Source: Anaerolineaceae bacterium
GTDB lineage: Bacteria; Chloroflexota; Anaerolineae; JAAYZQ01
NCBI GenBank assembly: GCA_012514775.1
Contig: JAAYZQ010000416.1
Coordinates: forward strand, 1 to 19,924
Direction: 5' to 3'
DNA: 19,924 nucleotides
The first letter of the stretch is position 1, and every line of letters begins with the position of its first letter. Position numbers and translations under genes: made by a program. Positions 8,145-15,215 of this stretch are shown here, in pieces. The notes beneath the pieces were generated by a model. The model was given only the letters and a program-made list of their open reading frames with translations, did not search any database and was not told where the DNA came from.

Positions 8145-8153
8145 TGCTATGAT
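8145..8153 (+). promoter_or_regulatory. Candidate extended -10 promoter element before the phosphatase gene
   Basis: TGCTATGAT fits an extended -10 (TGn plus TATGAT). No good -35 is found at 16-18 nt upstream. It would give a leader of about 50 nt to the GTG at 8214. Confidence 0.4.
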
Positions 8154-8213
8154 GTACGCCAGCCTGTATGACAGACCGTATAGAAGCCAATGCCGTAGGA
8201 AAGAGATAGGGCT

Positions 8214-8708
8214 GTGATCGATACCAATGCGTCCGCCGGCAGGCGGGATACCAAGACCGTGCTGTTCCTGTGCACGGGGAATTACTACCGGAGTCGTTTT
8301 GCGGAAGAGATGTTCAACCACATGGCCGCCGAGGCCGGCCTGGACTGGCAGGCCACCTCGCGGGGCATCGCCATCGAGCTGGGCCTGCACAACATCGGCC
8401 CCATGTCGCCCCACGCCCTGCGGGATCTGGCGAGTCGGGGCATTGCCGCCCCGGGGGCCCGCCGCTTCCCGGTCCAGCTCCAGAAGGAGGATCTGGCCGA
8501 GGCCGACCGGGTCATCGCCCTCAAGGAAGCGGAGCATCGCCCTCTGCTCCTGGCCCGTTTTCCCGGCTGGGCCGGGCGCGTTGAGTATTGGCACGTCGAC
8601 GACCTGGAGGATACGCCCCCCTGGGAGGCCATCCCTGAGATCGAGCGCCACGTCGCCGGCCTAATCCGGCAGCTCGGGGCGGGCAGAGACGGAGACGAGC
8701 GGACGTAG
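8214..8708 (+). CDS. Low-molecular-weight protein-tyrosine-phosphatase family protein
   Basis: This 164-aa protein opens with a central strand and P-loop, VLFLCTGNYYRSRFAE (16-31), which contains the C-x5-R signature (Cys20, Arg26) followed by Ser27. The loop CTGNYYRS differs from the more usual CxGNxCRSP. The C-terminal region HVDDLEDTPPWEAI (127-140) occupies the place of the general-acid DP loop, with candidates Asp129, Asp130 and Asp133. The protein could dephosphorylate phosphotyrosine or phosphoarginine, or be an arsenate-reductase-like relative; sequence alone does not decide. The GTG at 8214 has an AGGAAAGAG stretch upstream. An ABC exporter gene set starts 43 nt after it on the same strand, so co-expression is likely. 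Confidence 0.85.
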   Translation: MIDTNASAGRRDTKTVLFLCTGNYYRSRFAEEMFNHMAAEAGLDWQATSRGIAIELGLHNIGPMSPHALRDLASRGIAAPGARRFPVQLQKEDLAEADRVIALKEAEHRPLLLARFPGWAGRVEYWHVDDLEDTPPWEAIPEIERHVAGLIRQLGAGRDGDERT

Positions 8709-8751
8709 AAGCAGCCGGTCTGCCCGGCTGGCCGGAGAAGACGGAGGATCA

Positions 8752-9747
8752 GTGGACGACAGAAGCGCAATCAGTGTGAAGGGACTGCACCGCAGGTTTG
8801 GCTCGATCACCGCCGTGCAGGGCATCGACTTTGAGGTCGAGGCCGGCAAGATCTTTTCCCTGCTGGGGCCCAACGGCGCCGGCAAAAGCACGACCATCTC
8901 CATGCTCAGTTGCCTGCTGCAGCCCACCGGCGGCGAGGCGTGGATCATGGGCCATTCCATCCTGCACGAGCCCATGGCCGTCAAGGCCAGCATCGGCGTC
9001 GTGCCCCAGGAGATTGCCCTCTACGAGGACATGTCGGCCCGCGAGAACCTGGGCTTCTGGGCCAAGATGTACGGCCTGCGGGGCAACACCCTCGACGAGC
9101 GGGTGGACGAGGTCCTGAAGATCGTCGGCCTGACCGACCGGCAAAAGGGCAAGGTTGCCAAGTTCTCGGGCGGCATGAAACGCCGCCTGAACATCGGCAT
9201 CGCCCTCCTCCACCGCCCCCAGGTCCTGATCCTGGACGAGCCCACGGTGGGCATCGATCCGCAGACCCGGCGCAACATCCTGGACAGCGTCCTGGAATTT
9301 AACCGGCAGGGCATGACCGTCCTGTACACCACCCACTACATGGAAGAGGCCCAGGAGCTGTCGGACGAGATTGCCATCATGGATCAGGGCAAGATCATTG
9401 CCCGAGGCAGCCACCAGGAGCTGGTCACCATCGTGGGCGAAATGGATCGCATCGACCTGGCGCTCCACCCCGCTGCCGGCGACGCCGGGCGAGAGACGGC
9501 CCTCCTGGAACGCTGGCGGGCCACGGAAGGCGTCCACAACGTCTCGCCGCTCGGCGACGGAGCGGAGGGCGGCGAAGGGGCCGGCGACGGGCACGTTTGC
9601 CTGCTGGTCGACGACAGCAACCTGGTACTGCCCCGCCTGTTCGAGGCTGCCGTGGATGCCGGGGTGCGCATCACCTCCGTCGAGATCCAGGAGCCGAACC
9701 TGGAAGCCGTCTTCCTGCATCTCACCGGCCGCGGCCTGCGCGATTAG
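8752..9747 (+). CDS. ABC-2 type exporter ATP-binding protein
   Basis: This 331-aa nucleotide-binding subunit has Walker A GPNGAGKST (39-47), Q-loop Gln86 (VVPQEIALYEDMS), signature FSGGMKRRLN (138-147), Walker B VLILDEPTVGID (158-169) and H-loop His195 (TTHYMEEA). The arrangement is of the DrrA/NodI/CcmA type used by drug, polysaccharide or lipid exporters. Residues after about 225 form the C-terminal extension common in these ATPases, including an acidic stretch near 265-280. The GTG at 8752 is directly preceded by GGAGG (8743-8747). Two ABC-2 permease genes follow at 33 and 47 nt gaps, so a heterodimeric-permease exporter is expected. The substrate cannot be told from the sequence. Confidence 0.94.
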   Translation: MDDRSAISVKGLHRRFGSITAVQGIDFEVEAGKIFSLLGPNGAGKSTTISMLSCLLQPTGGEAWIMGHSILHEPMAVKASIGVVPQEIALYEDMSARENLGFWAKMYGLRGNTLDERVDEVLKIVGLTDRQKGKVAKFSGGMKRRLNIGIALLHRPQVLILDEPTVGIDPQTRRNILDSVLEFNRQGMTVLYTTHYMEEAQELSDEIAIMDQGKIIARGSHQELVTIVGEMDRIDLALHPAAGDAGRETALLERWRATEGVHNVSPLGDGAEGGEGAGDGHVCLLVDDSNLVLPRLFEAAVDAGVRITSVEIQEPNLEAVFLHLTGRGLRD

Positions 9748-9780
9748 CGCCCTGCCGGCGTTGCAATTCGAGGGGAGAGC

Positions 9781-11043
9781 ATGAAAACCATCGACATCGC
9801 GCTGAAGGACCTGCGCCGCATGTTCACGAGCGCCTTTTTCCTGGCCTTTGGGCTGGTCCTGCCCCTGGCCACGGCGGGCCTGTTTTATTTCGCCTTTGGC
9901 GGCATGTCCTCCGGGAATGGCGGCTTTGACCTGGCCCCTATCCCTGTGGTCGTCGCCAACCTGGACCGCGCCGAGGGCGGCCTGGCCGCGGGCGACGTTC
10001 TGGCCGGCGTCCTGGAAGAGAGCCTGCCCGGGCTCATCCAGGCGTCGCGGGTCGAGGACGCAGCTGCCGCCCGGTCGGCTGTCGACCGGCAGCAGGCCGC
10101 CGTAGCCGTCATCATCCCCGAGGGCCTGAGCGCCGCCGTCATCCAGCCCGACGGCCGGGCCGCCGTGGAGATCTACCAGGATCCGACCCTGAGCCTCGGA
10201 CCGGGCATCGTCCAGGGCCTCGTCCGCCACGTCGTAGATGCCTTTGCCGGGGCCAAGATCGCCACCCAGGTGACCGCTGCCCGGTTGGCCGCCCACGGCA
10301 GCGCGGTTGATGGCGCGGCCCTGCAGAACGTCGCCCAGGAGTACAGTGCCTGGGCGGCCGGAGGCGAGTCGGACGACGGCCACGCGCTGCTGGCCGTCCG
10401 CGCCCCGGCGGGCAGCAGCGACGAAGGCGCCGGGCCCCTGGGTTCGGTGCTCGGCCAGATCATGGCCGGCATGATGGTCTTTTACGTCTTTTTCAGCGGC
10501 GCTGCGGCGGCCGAGTCCATCCTCCAGGAGGACGAGGCCGGCACCCTGCCCCGTCTCTTTACCACACCCACTCCACGGCCGGCCATCCTGGCGGGCAAGT
10601 TCCTGTCCACGTTCCTGTTGCTCGGCGTCCAGGTGACGGTCCTCCTGGTGGTCTCGGCGCTGATCTTTGACATCGACTGGGGTCAGCCTCTGCTGGTGGG
10701 TGGTATGGCACTTGGCCTGGTGATCGTGGCCACCGGCTTCGGGCTGCTCATCACCTCTTTGATGCGGGACCGGCGCCAGGCCGGCATCATCTACGGGGGA
10801 GTGCTCACCGTCATGGGCATGCTGGGCATGATCGGGGTCTTTACCGCCGGCGTCCAGGGTGCGGACAATCCCCTGTCGACCGCGTCGCTCATCGTGCCCC
10901 AGGGTTGGGCGGTGCGCGGCTGGCAGTTGTTGCTAACCGGCGCCGGCAGCGGTGAGGTCATCGTGCCGATGGCCGTCATGTTGGTGGCAGGCGCCGTGTT
11001 CTTTATCCTGGGCGCCGTGCGCTTTCAGAAGCGCTTTGCCTGA
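9781..11043 (+). CDS. ABC-2 type transporter permease (first)
   Basis: This 420-aa membrane protein has the ABC-2 permease layout. One TM helix lies near the N-terminus (about 15-40), then a large extracytoplasmic domain (about 45-225), then five TM segments between about 230 and 415. The coupling region EDEAGTLPRLFTTPTPR lies between the second and third TM, matching the E..GTL..L pattern that contacts the ATPase. The ATG follows GAGGGGAGAGC at 9770-9780. It lies between the ATPase gene and a second, clearly different permease gene, so the two probably form a heterodimer. The large external domain is typical of YhgE/Pip- or DrrB/YadH-like exporters. The substrate is unknown. Confidence 0.9.
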   Translation: MKTIDIALKDLRRMFTSAFFLAFGLVLPLATAGLFYFAFGGMSSGNGGFDLAPIPVVVANLDRAEGGLAAGDVLAGVLEESLPGLIQASRVEDAAAARSAVDRQQAAVAVIIPEGLSAAVIQPDGRAAVEIYQDPTLSLGPGIVQGLVRHVVDAFAGAKIATQVTAARLAAHGSAVDGAALQNVAQEYSAWAAGGESDDGHALLAVRAPAGSSDEGAGPLGSVLGQIMAGMMVFYVFFSGAAAAESILQEDEAGTLPRLFTTPTPRPAILAGKFLSTFLLLGVQVTVLLVVSALIFDIDWGQPLLVGGMALGLVIVATGFGLLITSLMRDRRQAGIIYGGVLTVMGMLGMIGVFTAGVQGADNPLSTASLIVPQGWAVRGWQLLLTGAGSGEVIVPMAVMLVAGAVFFILGAVRFQKRFA

Positions 11044-11090
11044 AGTCTACACCCGGGGCCTACCGGGGCAGCGCACCGAGGAACGGAATC

Positions 11091-12302
11091 ATGCGTGTTC
11101 TTGACCTGACGTGGAAAGATCTGAAGCAATTGGCCCGCGACTGGAAGTCGGCCGCGTTTCTGGTGGCCATGCCCATCCTGTTTACCGTGCTCTTTGGCTT
11201 TGTCTTCCAGGGGGCTGGCGACGAGGAGGACCCCCGACTGCCGGTTGCCGTCATCGATGGCGACGGCAGCGTGGTCAGCGAACATTTCCTGGCCATGATC
11301 GAGGCCTCGCCGGCCATCCGGCCCGTGGTGCCCGAAGAAGGCGACGTCGAAGAGCAGGTGGAGGACGAGGAGCTGGCGGCAGCCGTCTTTCTGCCCCAGG
11401 GGCTGGGGCAGCAAGCCCTGTCGCCCGGCGCCGAATTCCCTCGCTTGGAGGTGATCGCCAGTCCCACGTCGCCCGCCGCCAGCGCGGCGATCAGCGCCAT
11501 TGAGGCCATCACCGGCCGCCTCGCCGGGTCCGTGCAGGCTGCGCACCTGGCGGCCCGGGCCTACGAGGCCCAGGGCGGCACCGCGGACGAAGCCTACCTG
11601 CAAGAGGCCCTGGCCGCAGCCGTGGCCGCCTGGCAAGATCCGCCCCTCGCCGTCGAGGCCAGTGCCTCGGGGGCCATCGCCGAACCGGAGGAGGGCGAGG
11701 GCAGCCAGGCAAGCCCCTTTGCCCACTCTTCCGCCGGCGTCATGGTCCAGTTTGCCATGGCCGGCATCATGGGCGCCGCCGAGATCCTGGTGATAGAGCG
11801 CAAAAAGGGCACCCTGCGCCGCCTGTTAACCACGGCCATCGGCCGGGGGCAGATCATCCTGGGTCACTGGCTGGCCATGTTCGTCATGATCCTGGGGCAG
11901 TTGGCCCTGCTCGTCCTCTTTGGCGATCTGATCCTGGGCGTCGGTTACCTGCGCGAGCCCATGGCCATCCTGATCGTGGTCGTTGCCACCGCCCTGTGGA
12001 CGGCCAGCATGGGACTGTTCATAGGCACCGTCGCCCGAAACGAGGAGCAGGTCATGATGATTACGCTCCTGGCCATGCTGCTCCTGGCGGGCCTGGGCGG
12101 TGCCTGGCTCCCCCTGGAGTTCACGGGCAAGGCGTTCCAAACCATCGGCCGCCTGACGCCCACCGCCTGGGCCATCGACGGCCTGGAGAACATTGCCATG
12201 CGCGGCCTGGGCTTCAGCTCGGTGCTGCTGCCGGCGGGCATCCTGCTGGGCTTTGCCGTCGCCTTTGCAGCCCTCGCCCTCTGGCGCTTTCGCTTCGAGT
12301 AG
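11091..12302 (+). CDS. ABC-2 type transporter permease (second)
   Basis: This 403-aa membrane protein has the same plan as the preceding permease. A first TM lies at about 20-42, then an acidic extracytoplasmic domain to about 220, then five TM helices to the C-terminus, which ends WRFRFE. The cytoplasmic coupling motif is ERKKGTLRRLLTTAIGRGQ, a better family match than in the first permease. The two permeases share architecture but little sequence by eye. The ATG at 11091 follows a GAGGAACGGA ribosome-binding site and lies 47 nt after the previous stop. This is the last gene of the exporter operon; a tandem-repeat block and a strong terminator follow. Confidence 0.9.
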   Translation: MRVLDLTWKDLKQLARDWKSAAFLVAMPILFTVLFGFVFQGAGDEEDPRLPVAVIDGDGSVVSEHFLAMIEASPAIRPVVPEEGDVEEQVEDEELAAAVFLPQGLGQQALSPGAEFPRLEVIASPTSPAASAAISAIEAITGRLAGSVQAAHLAARAYEAQGGTADEAYLQEALAAAVAAWQDPPLAVEASASGAIAEPEEGEGSQASPFAHSSAGVMVQFAMAGIMGAAEILVIERKKGTLRRLLTTAIGRGQIILGHWLAMFVMILGQLALLVLFGDLILGVGYLREPMAILIVVVATALWTASMGLFIGTVARNEEQVMMITLLAMLLLAGLGGAWLPLEFTGKAFQTIGRLTPTAWAIDGLENIAMRGLGFSSVLLPAGILLGFAVAFAALALWRFRFE

Positions 12303-12312
12303 CCGGCACCGG

Positions 12313-12580
12313 TCGAGGAGTCCGGATGGGCCCGCCGTTCAGGAGTCCTCGACTTGTCGAGGGAAGATTGCAGGGGTGACGGCCCGGCCTCGACAAGTCG
12401 AGGAGTCCGGATGGGCCCGCGGTCCAGGAGTCCTCGACTTGTCGAGGGAGGCTTGTGGGGGCGACGGCCTGGCCTCGACAAGTCGAGGAGTCCGGATGGG
12501 CCCCCGGTCCAGGAGTCCTCGACTTGTCGAGGGAAGATTGCAGGGGTGACGGCCCGGCCTCGACAAGTCGAGGAGTCCGG
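12313..12580. repeat. Tandem 85-bp repeat, three units plus a 13-bp remnant, built of alternating near-palindromes
   Basis: Units start at 12313, 12398 and 12483, with a truncated fourth at 12568, so the period is exactly 85 bp. Each unit holds the 16-mer CCTCGACTTGTCGAGG once as such and once in the opposite orientation (CCTCGACAAGTCGAGG), the latter spanning the unit junction. The six copies start at 12347, 12388, 12432, 12473, 12517 and 12558, so spacing alternates 41 and 44 bp. All six are identical apart from orientation, while the DNA between them varies: units 1 and 3 are closest to each other, and unit 2 differs at about seven or eight positions. An 85-bp period is not a multiple of three, which argues against a coding role. 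Confidence 0.95.
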
Positions 12581-12607
12581 TACGTGCCCGCTTGGCCCCG
12601 ACAGGTA

Positions 12608-12642
12608 CGCAAAAACGGCGCCTCTGCGGCGCCGTTTTTGCG
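12608..12642. terminator. Bidirectional intrinsic terminator between convergent genes
   Basis: A perfect 15-bp stem, CGCAAAAACGGCGCC (12608-12622) with GGCGCCGTTTTTGCG (12628-12642), encloses a 5-nt loop. The five A's on one arm and five T's on the other give a U-rich end in both transcription directions. It separates the plus-strand exporter operon (stop at 12302) from the minus-strand sortase (stop at 12669). Confidence 0.92.
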
Positions 12643-12668
12643 TTTGTCGTGCGCGATTCGTCGCGATC

Positions 12669-13514
12669 TTAGGGCCGGGCGACGACGATCAGCCGGTGCG
12701 TATTGCCCGGCGCCTCGTAGGGCCAGCAGGTCACAAGCGTTAGCCGCACGTCGTCGGTAGGGGCGATCCACTGTGCGTTCTGACGGCGCACGCTCTCCGA
12801 AACGCCTGCCTCCTGCAGGACGTGGATCTCGTCGACGTGGTAGACGTAGCGCTCCTGGCCGGAAATGAGCGCGATCTCGTCGCCCACCTTCAGGTCGTCG
12901 AGGTCGCGAAAGACCTCGGTGTAGATGTTGCGGTGGCCGGAGAGCACCGTGTTCCCCACCTGGCCCGGAAGGGCCGAATTGAAGTGCCAGCCTGCCTCGT
13001 TCCTGGGCACCGTCCACTGCAGTGACACCTTGTTGCCGCGGGTGACCTTTTTCCAATACATGGGCACCACCGGCGCATCCAGCCCAACGCTGGGGGCCAT
13101 GATGCGCGCCGGCGGCTGGCTGACCGGGGTCGGCACCGGCGTGGGCGTGGGCCGCCAGCCAGAGATCCGGCCAACCTGCTCGCGCTCTTGCACCATGTCA
13201 AACACCGAGCCGTTGCCCAGGCTCAACGCGTGGGCCGGCCCGGCGGCAGGCAGGGCCACCGCCGTGGGCGTCGGCGGCGGGCTGGTGGGTGTCGGCGTAG
13301 AAGTGGCAGTAGCAGGCGGGCGGGTGGGCGGCAGCGTGGGCGATGCCCCGGCTGCCAGGGGTTCCTGGACGGCGACCCCGACATGGGCTGCCGCCTCGGG
13401 GGCGGCAGGCCGCGCCTGCGAAAACAGTGGCGAGAAGCGGAGGAATCCCAGAATAGAGAGGACCGCGGCCGCGACCAGGACCCCTTTGCACAACAAAGCG
13501 GTTCTGTCCTTCAT
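12669..13514 (-). CDS. Sortase family protein (class D/E-like) with Thr/Pro-rich stalk
   Basis: This 281-aa protein has a positively charged N-terminus and one hydrophobic anchor (about 10-32). A Pro/Thr-rich low-complexity linker (about 55-135, with TPTPT and PTPTPVPTP runs) leads to a C-terminal sortase domain from about 136. The catalytic set is visible: His194 in VLSGHRN, Cys263 in LTLVTCWPYEAP and Arg274 in NTHR. The enzyme would act as a transpeptidase outside the membrane. The ATG at 13514 is chosen because AAAGGAG precedes it and the anchor begins at once. An in-frame start at 13625 would add 37 residues with no membrane character. No LPxTG-type substrate gene or second sortase is in the window, so it is a lone sortase, possibly a housekeeping one. 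It converges on the exporter operon. Confidence 0.92.
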   Translation of the reverse strand: MKDRTALLCKGVLVAAAVLSILGFLRFSPLFSQARPAAPEAAAHVGVAVQEPLAAGASPTLPPTRPPATATSTPTPTSPPPTPTAVALPAAGPAHALSLGNGSVFDMVQEREQVGRISGWRPTPTPVPTPVSQPPARIMAPSVGLDAPVVPMYWKKVTRGNKVSLQWTVPRNEAGWHFNSALPGQVGNTVLSGHRNIYTEVFRDLDDLKVGDEIALISGQERYVYHVDEIHVLQEAGVSESVRRQNAQWIAPTDDVRLTLVTCWPYEAPGNTHRLIVVARP

Positions 13515-13651
13515 GGTCTCGTGAGCTCCTTTGCTCTGGATTCCGACCGCGACGGGTTCCGGAGGGAGACCCATCGGCGGCATGGTCCTGGACGGACGAG
13601 CTGCCGCCGCGACCACGAACGACACCTGGGCGGCTGCTCCAGGGTGCTGCC

Positions 13652-13679
13652 ATTATATCCAGGTTGCGGCACTTGTCAA
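13652..13679 (-). promoter_or_regulatory. Near-consensus sigma-70 promoter of the sortase gene
   Basis: On the minus strand there is a perfect TTGACA (13679-13674), a 16-nt spacer and a perfect TATAAT (13657-13652). Both hexamers are exact, which is striking in such GC-rich DNA. Transcription would start near 13645, leaving a leader of about 130 nt before the ATG at 13514. Confidence 0.88.
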
Positions 13680-13782
13680 GTGGGCAAGCACCTCTTTTCG
13701 GCTCTGCCAGGCGTGGATGGGCAGCGCGTTGTCCACGCCTTCGCGACGCTTGGCCGACGATTGCGCGCTGCTTTGCCCACGA

Positions 13783-13812
13783 TTTCGCCCGGCCATGCGG
13801 CTGTGGTACAAT
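13783..13812 (+). promoter_or_regulatory. Candidate promoter of the GNAT acetyltransferase gene
   Basis: TACAAT at 13807-13812, preceded by TGG (extended -10), with a weak TTTCGC at 13783-13788 and an 18-nt spacer. It lies 75 nt before the ATG at 13887. Confidence 0.5.
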
Positions 13813-13886
13813 GCGGCCGTGGCCCCCCGCCTGGCGGCACGAGGGGACCGCCACGCCGGCTTGCAGGCACTACCAGGGAGGACACC

Positions 13887-14453
13887 ATGAACACGAGCGA
13901 AGCGAAGGATGACCTGTTCCGGGGCAAGCTGCTGCGCCTGGCCGCGGCCCGCGACGAGGACGCGGCCGCCATGGCGCGCTGGAGCGAAGACGCGGGCTAC
14001 ATGCGCGATCTGGACACCGACTATGCCCGCCCGCGGCCCGAGCGCGAGTTCAGCCCCGAGGCATACAGCCAGATGGCCGGTCCCAACTCTATCGAGTTCC
14101 GGCTGCGCACCCTGGAGGACGACCGGCTGGTGGGGTTCGTCGCCTTGCACACCATCGAGTGGAACAACCGTGCGGCGATGCTGGCCATCGGCATCGGCGA
14201 GGCCGACTACCGGGGCAAGGGGTACGGCGCCGATGCCCTGCGCCTCATCCTGCGCTACGCCTTTGACGAGCTGAACCTCGAGCGTGTCGGCCTCGACGTC
14301 ATCGCCAACAACCAGGCCGCCATGCGCGCCTACGAGCGGACCGGCTTTCGCCGCGAGGGCGCCATGCGCCGCGCCGTCCTGCGCGACGGCCAGGCCTACG
14401 ACCGGGTAATTATGGGCATCCTCCGGGAGGAGTGGAAGCGCGAGGGGCTGTGA
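13887..14453 (+). CDS. GNAT family N-acetyltransferase (RimJ/RimL-like)
   Basis: This 188-aa protein of the GNAT fold transfers acetyl from acetyl-CoA to an amine. Motif A is IGIGEADYRGKGYGADALRL (101-120), with the R/Q-x-x-G-x-G/A pyrophosphate loop at RGKGYG (109-114). Motif B follows as VIANNQAAMRAYERTGF (138-154), the usual N..A...Y...GF block. The C-terminus (DRVIMGILREEW) is like RimJ/RimL-type enzymes that modify proteins or small amines. The ATG is preceded by GGGAGGAC (13877-13884). An open frame extends far upstream but crosses the promoter region and lacks protein character. It ends 28 nt before the convergent mazF stop. The substrate is unknown. Confidence 0.9.
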   Translation: MNTSEAKDDLFRGKLLRLAAARDEDAAAMARWSEDAGYMRDLDTDYARPRPEREFSPEAYSQMAGPNSIEFRLRTLEDDRLVGFVALHTIEWNNRAAMLAIGIGEADYRGKGYGADALRLILRYAFDELNLERVGLDVIANNQAAMRAYERTGFRREGAMRRAVLRDGQAYDRVIMGILREEWKREGL

Positions 14454-14481
14454 AAGCAGCCGGGACCAGCCGCGACCCTCA

Positions 14482-14829
14482 TTACTCCAAGAGCAGCGTG
14501 CTCAGTTTAGCCAAGACCTCCGCCATCGTCCGGCGCCCCAGGCCGCAGATCCTTTCTGCCTCCCGCAATCGCCAGTCCAGGCTCTTGACCTGGTCGGCCA
14601 GGATCACTCCCGCCACTGCCAGTCCCTCTGGAATCCGGACCTCAAAGGGGTACCCTTTTTCCTGGCTTGTGACAGGGCAAAAGATTGCGAGGCCCACCTT
14701 TTCATTGTAGGCCAAAGGCGACAGCACCACAGCCGGTCGCCTGCTTGCCTGCTCATGTCCCGCCTGAGGATTCAAGGTAATCCACACGACATCGCCACGC
14801 TGGGGCACATATTTCCGCACACTCACCAC
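14482..14829 (-). CDS. mazF: MazF/PemK family toxin (mRNA interferase)
   Basis: This 115-aa protein matches the MazF/PemK endoribonuclease family: YVPQRGDVVWITLNPQAGHE (7-26), RRPAVVLSP (30-38) with the probable catalytic Arg31, and CPVTSQEKGYPFEV (51-64) with Thr54. The fold ends with DQVKSLDWR (79-87). These match the positions of the Arg/Thr catalytic pair of E. coli MazF. The start is either the GTG at 14829 or the adjacent GTG at 14826; the second overlaps the antitoxin stop as GTGA. Either way the gene overlaps the upstream antitoxin gene, so the two are translationally coupled. The toxin would cleave mRNA until bound by MazE. Length and motifs are complete, so it looks functional. Confidence 0.94.
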   Translation of the reverse strand: MVSVRKYVPQRGDVVWITLNPQAGHEQASRRPAVVLSPLAYNEKVGLAIFCPVTSQEKGYPFEVRIPEGLAVAGVILADQVKSLDWRLREAERICGLGRRTMAEVLAKLSTLLLE

Positions 14830-15065
14830 GCTTCGCCCCCAGCGGCCTGGCCAGTGGCGACCTCGCCGTGCCGGTTTTCCGGCGTTACCTGTGCGAGCAA
14901 CAAATCCAGCTCGTACTCCGGCTCGCTCACCGGCACAATGATCAGCTTTCCTTCTTCCAACCTCAACTCAACCTGCGAGTCCTCATAGAGACCAACTTCT
15001 TCTGCCATGCGCTTGGGGATTCGCAAGGCAAGGCTGTTTCCCCAGACCTTGACGCGCGTTTCCAT
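14823..15065 (-). CDS. mazE: MazE-type antitoxin (AbrB/SpoVT DNA-binding fold)
   Basis: This 80-aa protein has an N-terminal swapped-hairpin AbrB/MazE domain, METRVKVWGNSLALRIPKRM (1-20), followed by EVGLYEDSQVELRLEEGKL. The C-terminal tail (about 45-80) is acidic and probably unstructured, and would wrap the toxin. The ATG at 15065 follows GAGGTG on the minus strand. It overlaps mazF, in the usual antitoxin-first order. An inverted repeat covers the -10 box of its promoter, which fits autoregulation by the MazEF complex. Confidence 0.92.
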   Translation of the reverse strand: METRVKVWGNSLALRIPKRMAEEVGLYEDSQVELRLEEGKLIIVPVSEPEYELDLLLAQVTPENRHGEVATGQAAGGEAW

Positions 15066-15082
15066 TTCTGCACCTCGGAAAA

Positions 15083-15101
15083 GTATCTACAAAGAAGATA
15101 C
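15083..15101. promoter_or_regulatory. Candidate mazEF operator
   Basis: A perfect inverted repeat, GTATCT-7 nt-AGATAC, overlaps the whole -10 box (15095-15100) of the mazEF promoter. Placement and symmetry suit binding by a dimeric MazE. The identification is inferred from position. Confidence 0.65.
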
Positions 15102-15123
15102 AGCGCATCTCGTTTTTTGTCAA
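15095..15123 (-). promoter_or_regulatory. Sigma-70-type promoter of mazEF
   Basis: Minus strand: TTGACA (15123-15118), a 17-nt spacer, TATCTT (15100-15095). Transcription would start near 15088, about 23 nt before the mazE ATG. Confidence 0.8.
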
Positions 15124-15215
15124 ACGGCCAGGACTCTTACGCCGGATCCGGCTGCCGGCCACCAGTTAGGAGCCCAACCGGTTGAGATTCAGCGGTCACT
15201 GCCGTAGGTCCTCTC

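Larger units (their letters stand above)
13515..13886. other. Divergent intergenic region between sortase and acetyltransferase genes
   Basis: This 372-base gap holds a strong minus-strand promoter for the sortase (13652-13679), a roughly 130-nt sortase leader (13515 to about 13645) and a weaker plus-strand promoter for the acetyltransferase (13783-13812). I see no coding sequence with protein-like composition. No riboswitch family was recognised in the leader. Confidence 0.7.

Noticed and set aside
7929..8171. 80-codon plus-strand frame between the toroid gene and the phosphatase
   Set aside because: It starts inside the preceding gene, covers two promoter-like elements and has no protein-like features.
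8711..8734. Small hairpin-forming sequence between the phosphatase and the ATPase gene
   Set aside because: It has a short 5-bp stem with no T-tract, and close gene spacing argues for read-through.
8749..10383. Long minus-strand open frame opposite the ABC ATPase and first permease
   Set aside because: It mirrors genes with certain motifs (Walker A/B, ABC-2 coupling region). Its own translation is Gly/Val/Ala-rich with no domain.
12313..12580. CRISPR-like array
   Set aside because: The DNA between the 16-mers is itself repeated nearly identically, the repeats alternate in orientation, and no cas genes are present.
12214..13056. Minus-strand frame giving a repetitive SRP/DKSRTP-like protein over the repeat array
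   Set aside because: It runs through the terminator and into the sortase gene. The 85-bp period shifts frame each unit, so no consistent repeat peptide exists.
14446..14461. Hairpin GGCTG-TGAAAG-CAGCC as a terminator for the acetyltransferase gene
   Set aside because: The stem is only 5 bp, the stop codon is in the loop and no T-tract follows.
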